A stretch of 64,000 nucleotides of DNA, taken from the NCBI RefSeq assembly GCF_000814765.1, contig NZ_JWIC01000007.1:660500-724499 (forward strand). The letters are read 5' to 3'. Source of the DNA: Pseudoalteromonas luteoviolacea. GTDB lineage: Bacteria > Pseudomonadota > Gammaproteobacteria > Enterobacterales > Alteromonadaceae. Under the pieces are notes generated by a model. It was given only the letters and a program-made list of their open reading frames with translations. It was not told where the DNA came from and did not search any database. Shown here one piece after another: positions 62,537 through 64,000 of the stretch; position 1 is the first letter of the stretch, and each line of letters starts with the position of its first letter. The position numbers and the translations under genes are program-made.

Positions 62537-63742
62537 ATGAAAGATTTTTTGCCAATTTTAAAGTCGTTGAAAAGTAATTATGGCGCATCGCTGCTTTTTA
62601 TTTTTCAAGTGGCGATCACCTTTACAATACTGGTCAATGCGATTTACCTTGCGTTAGACAAGCGAGAGTCGATAGCTCGTCCCTCAGGTCTTGATGAGCA
62701 AAATGTACTTTATATTGCGACTAACTTACCCGTTGAAGAAGCATCTCAAGCAAGCCAATTGGATCAAGACCTTGATAATCTTCGAGCATTACCAGGTGTT
62801 GAATATGCGTCGGTTTCTTCTGGCGTACCGCTCAGCGGGTGGGGAAGGTTCATAGAAATAGCAACTAAGCCTGATTCTAAATATGACACTTTTTCTGGAT
62901 ATTATGGCGGAGATTTGAGCTTATTAAAGGCATTTGGGGCAGAGCTTGTTGCTGGCTCTGAGTTTAGTCCGAGCGCAGAATTGACGGTGCGAACCGACGG
63001 ATATAGAGATGCAATAGACATCATGATCACCAAGTCACTAGCCCAGTCACTTTATTCAGAACAGTGGGAGCAAGTGGTTGGTAAAACAATCTATATTAAT
63101 AATAAGCCGCAGCGTGTTGTTGGCGTGATTGACAAGCTTCAAGCCGCATGGCCAACGTGGGTTGTGGTTGAACATGTAGTGTTGGCGCCAGTCAAAGAAG
63201 CTGATTCTATGGTCTATTACATCATACGTACTCAACCGAATCAGCAAAGCGCTGTTTTGGAGCAAGCGCTGGGTTATTTGACTTCTTTACATGGGCGAAA
63301 AATTGATAAATATGAAACCTTTGAACAAGTAAAAACAAATGCTTATAGTGCCGAAAATGCCGCAAGTAACACATTATTTAGTGTGATTGGAGGTTTACTG
63401 TTGGTGACGGCGTTGGGGATATTTGGCCAATCCCGTTACAGCATTATTAAGCGAACTAAACTCATAGGGATCAGACGAGCGATGGGAGCGAGTAAAGGGC
63501 AGATAGTAAGATATTTTGTGCTAGAGAATGCAGTATTGTGCGCAATCGGTATTGTTATCGGCATCATTGCTGCAATCGTTTTAAGTAATGCATTTAGCAG
63601 TGCGTTTGAACTTGGTACTGTGCCACCAAGTTATATGTTTTTTGGTAGCCTCTGCACGATTCTTCTTGGCCAGATGGCCGTGTTATACCCTGCGTTTAAG
63701 GCCTCGCAGCTATCACCAGCGATTGCGACACGTACAGTATAA
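62537..63742 (+). CDS. FtsX-type ABC permease, second subunit
   Basis: A 401-residue permease with the same layout as its partner. There is one N-terminal transmembrane helix (about 16-37), a periplasmic domain, and three C-terminal helices containing KLIGIRRAMGASKGQIVRYF. It ends with SQLSPAIATRTV. It starts 12 bases after the first permease, and it closes the operon before an inverted repeat. Confidence 0.88.
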   Translation: MKDFLPILKSLKSNYGASLLFIFQVAITFTILVNAIYLALDKRESIARPSGLDEQNVLYIATNLPVEEASQASQLDQDLDNLRALPGVEYASVSSGVPLSGWGRFIEIATKPDSKYDTFSGYYGGDLSLLKAFGAELVAGSEFSPSAELTVRTDGYRDAIDIMITKSLAQSLYSEQWEQVVGKTIYINNKPQRVVGVIDKLQAAWPTWVVVEHVVLAPVKEADSMVYYIIRTQPNQQSAVLEQALGYLTSLHGRKIDKYETFEQVKTNAYSAENAASNTLFSVIGGLLLVTALGIFGQSRYSIIKRTKLIGIRRAMGASKGQIVRYFVLENAVLCAIGIVIGIIAAIVLSNAFSSAFELGTVPPSYMFFGSLCTILLGQMAVLYPAFKASQLSPAIATRTV

Positions 63743-63755
63743 GAAAACACAAAGT

Positions 63756-63796
63756 GGTACTTAGCTTTTAGCCATTATTGCTAAAAGTTGAGTACC
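63756..63796 (+). terminator. Long inverted repeat after the export operon
   Basis: GGTACTTAGCTTTTAGC and GCTAAAAGTTGAGTACC can form a 17-bp stem with two G-U pairs and a 7-base loop. No T run follows directly, so it may be an inefficient or factor-assisted terminator. Confidence 0.5.
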
Positions 63797-63943
63797 TAAA
63801 AACCACCTTCTTGGATACCATTTTTGTTATAATAAAGTATGTACGCTTTATCACCGCGAGTGCGCACCGTGGTAGTGAAGCACAGGGCTTGCTGCTGCGC
63901 TTTGATTTTTGCTAAGCAGTTGAATAAAAGAAGGTTGGTTTAT

Positions 63944-64000
63944 ATGTTACGTCTATCAAATAATGTGGAGTTGTCTGCTTGGGAAATCGAGTTGTCAGCC
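63944..64000 (+). CDS. arfB: Probable ArfB (YaeJ) ribosome rescue protein, N-terminus only
   Basis: Only 19 codons are inside the window (MLRLSNNVELSAWEIELSA). The pattern matches the N-terminus of ArfB, a class I release-factor-like hydrolase that frees stalled ribosomes, just ahead of its GGQ motif. The GGQ motif itself is beyond the edge, so the call is provisional. An AAGG ribosome site lies 9 bases upstream. Confidence 0.55.
   Translation, partial: MLRLSNNVELSAWEIELSA

Overview
The window reads as a chromosomal segment of a marine gammaproteobacterium. The overall look (moderate GC, tandem tss cluster, LysR, MCP and S41 genes, an orphan NhaR, MacA/MacB-like export operons) fits Alteromonadales, most likely Pseudoalteromonas. 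The genus is inferred from general gene content, not from a marker gene. There are no rRNA or tRNA genes, no CRISPR array and no recognisable transposase.

Positions 1-34556 form one type VI secretion (T6SS) island. A leftward, edge-truncated vgrG (1-1391) is divergent from the main rightward cluster tssJ-tssK-tssL-tssM-tagF-tssA-tssB-tssC-hcp-tssE-tssF-tssG-tssH-vgrG. After vgrG comes a loading module: a DUF6484-like VgrG-tip protein, a helical protein, a DUF2169 protein, a ketosynthase-fold-like protein and a DUF4150/PAAR-like spike. These lead into a 1272-residue MIX/VasX-type effector with C-terminal membrane segments. The genes from the DUF2169 protein to the effector are joined by start/stop overlaps. 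Behind the effector lie four paralogous two-TM proteins, the probable immunity proteins. Between the third and fourth sits a detached copy of the last 137 codons of the effector, so the locus looks like an effector-tip plus immunity cassette that has been duplicated and reshuffled. This is the most interesting part of the window.

Positions 34557-35752 are a non-coding array of alternating 211-bp and 158-bp repeat units, each opening with the same REP-like palindrome. It separates the T6SS island from the rest of the chromosome. A Fur-box-like site then precedes an MFS exporter (36062-37258).

Positions 38118-42820 hold a leftward chaperone-usher pilus operon (chaperone, usher, tip-like subunit, major pilin) with a good terminator. 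After it come a secreted S41 peptidase, a leftward MCP/solute-binding-protein pair without transporter genes, a YtcJ-like amidohydrolase lipoprotein divergent from a two-component system, and an SBP_bac_3-like protein. Next are an OsmC protein divergent from a LysR regulator, two small unknown genes, a SelT/W/H-family protein, NhaR and a ribosome-hibernation-factor-like small protein. The window closes with a HlyD-ABC-FtsX-FtsX export operon and the first codons of a probable arfB.
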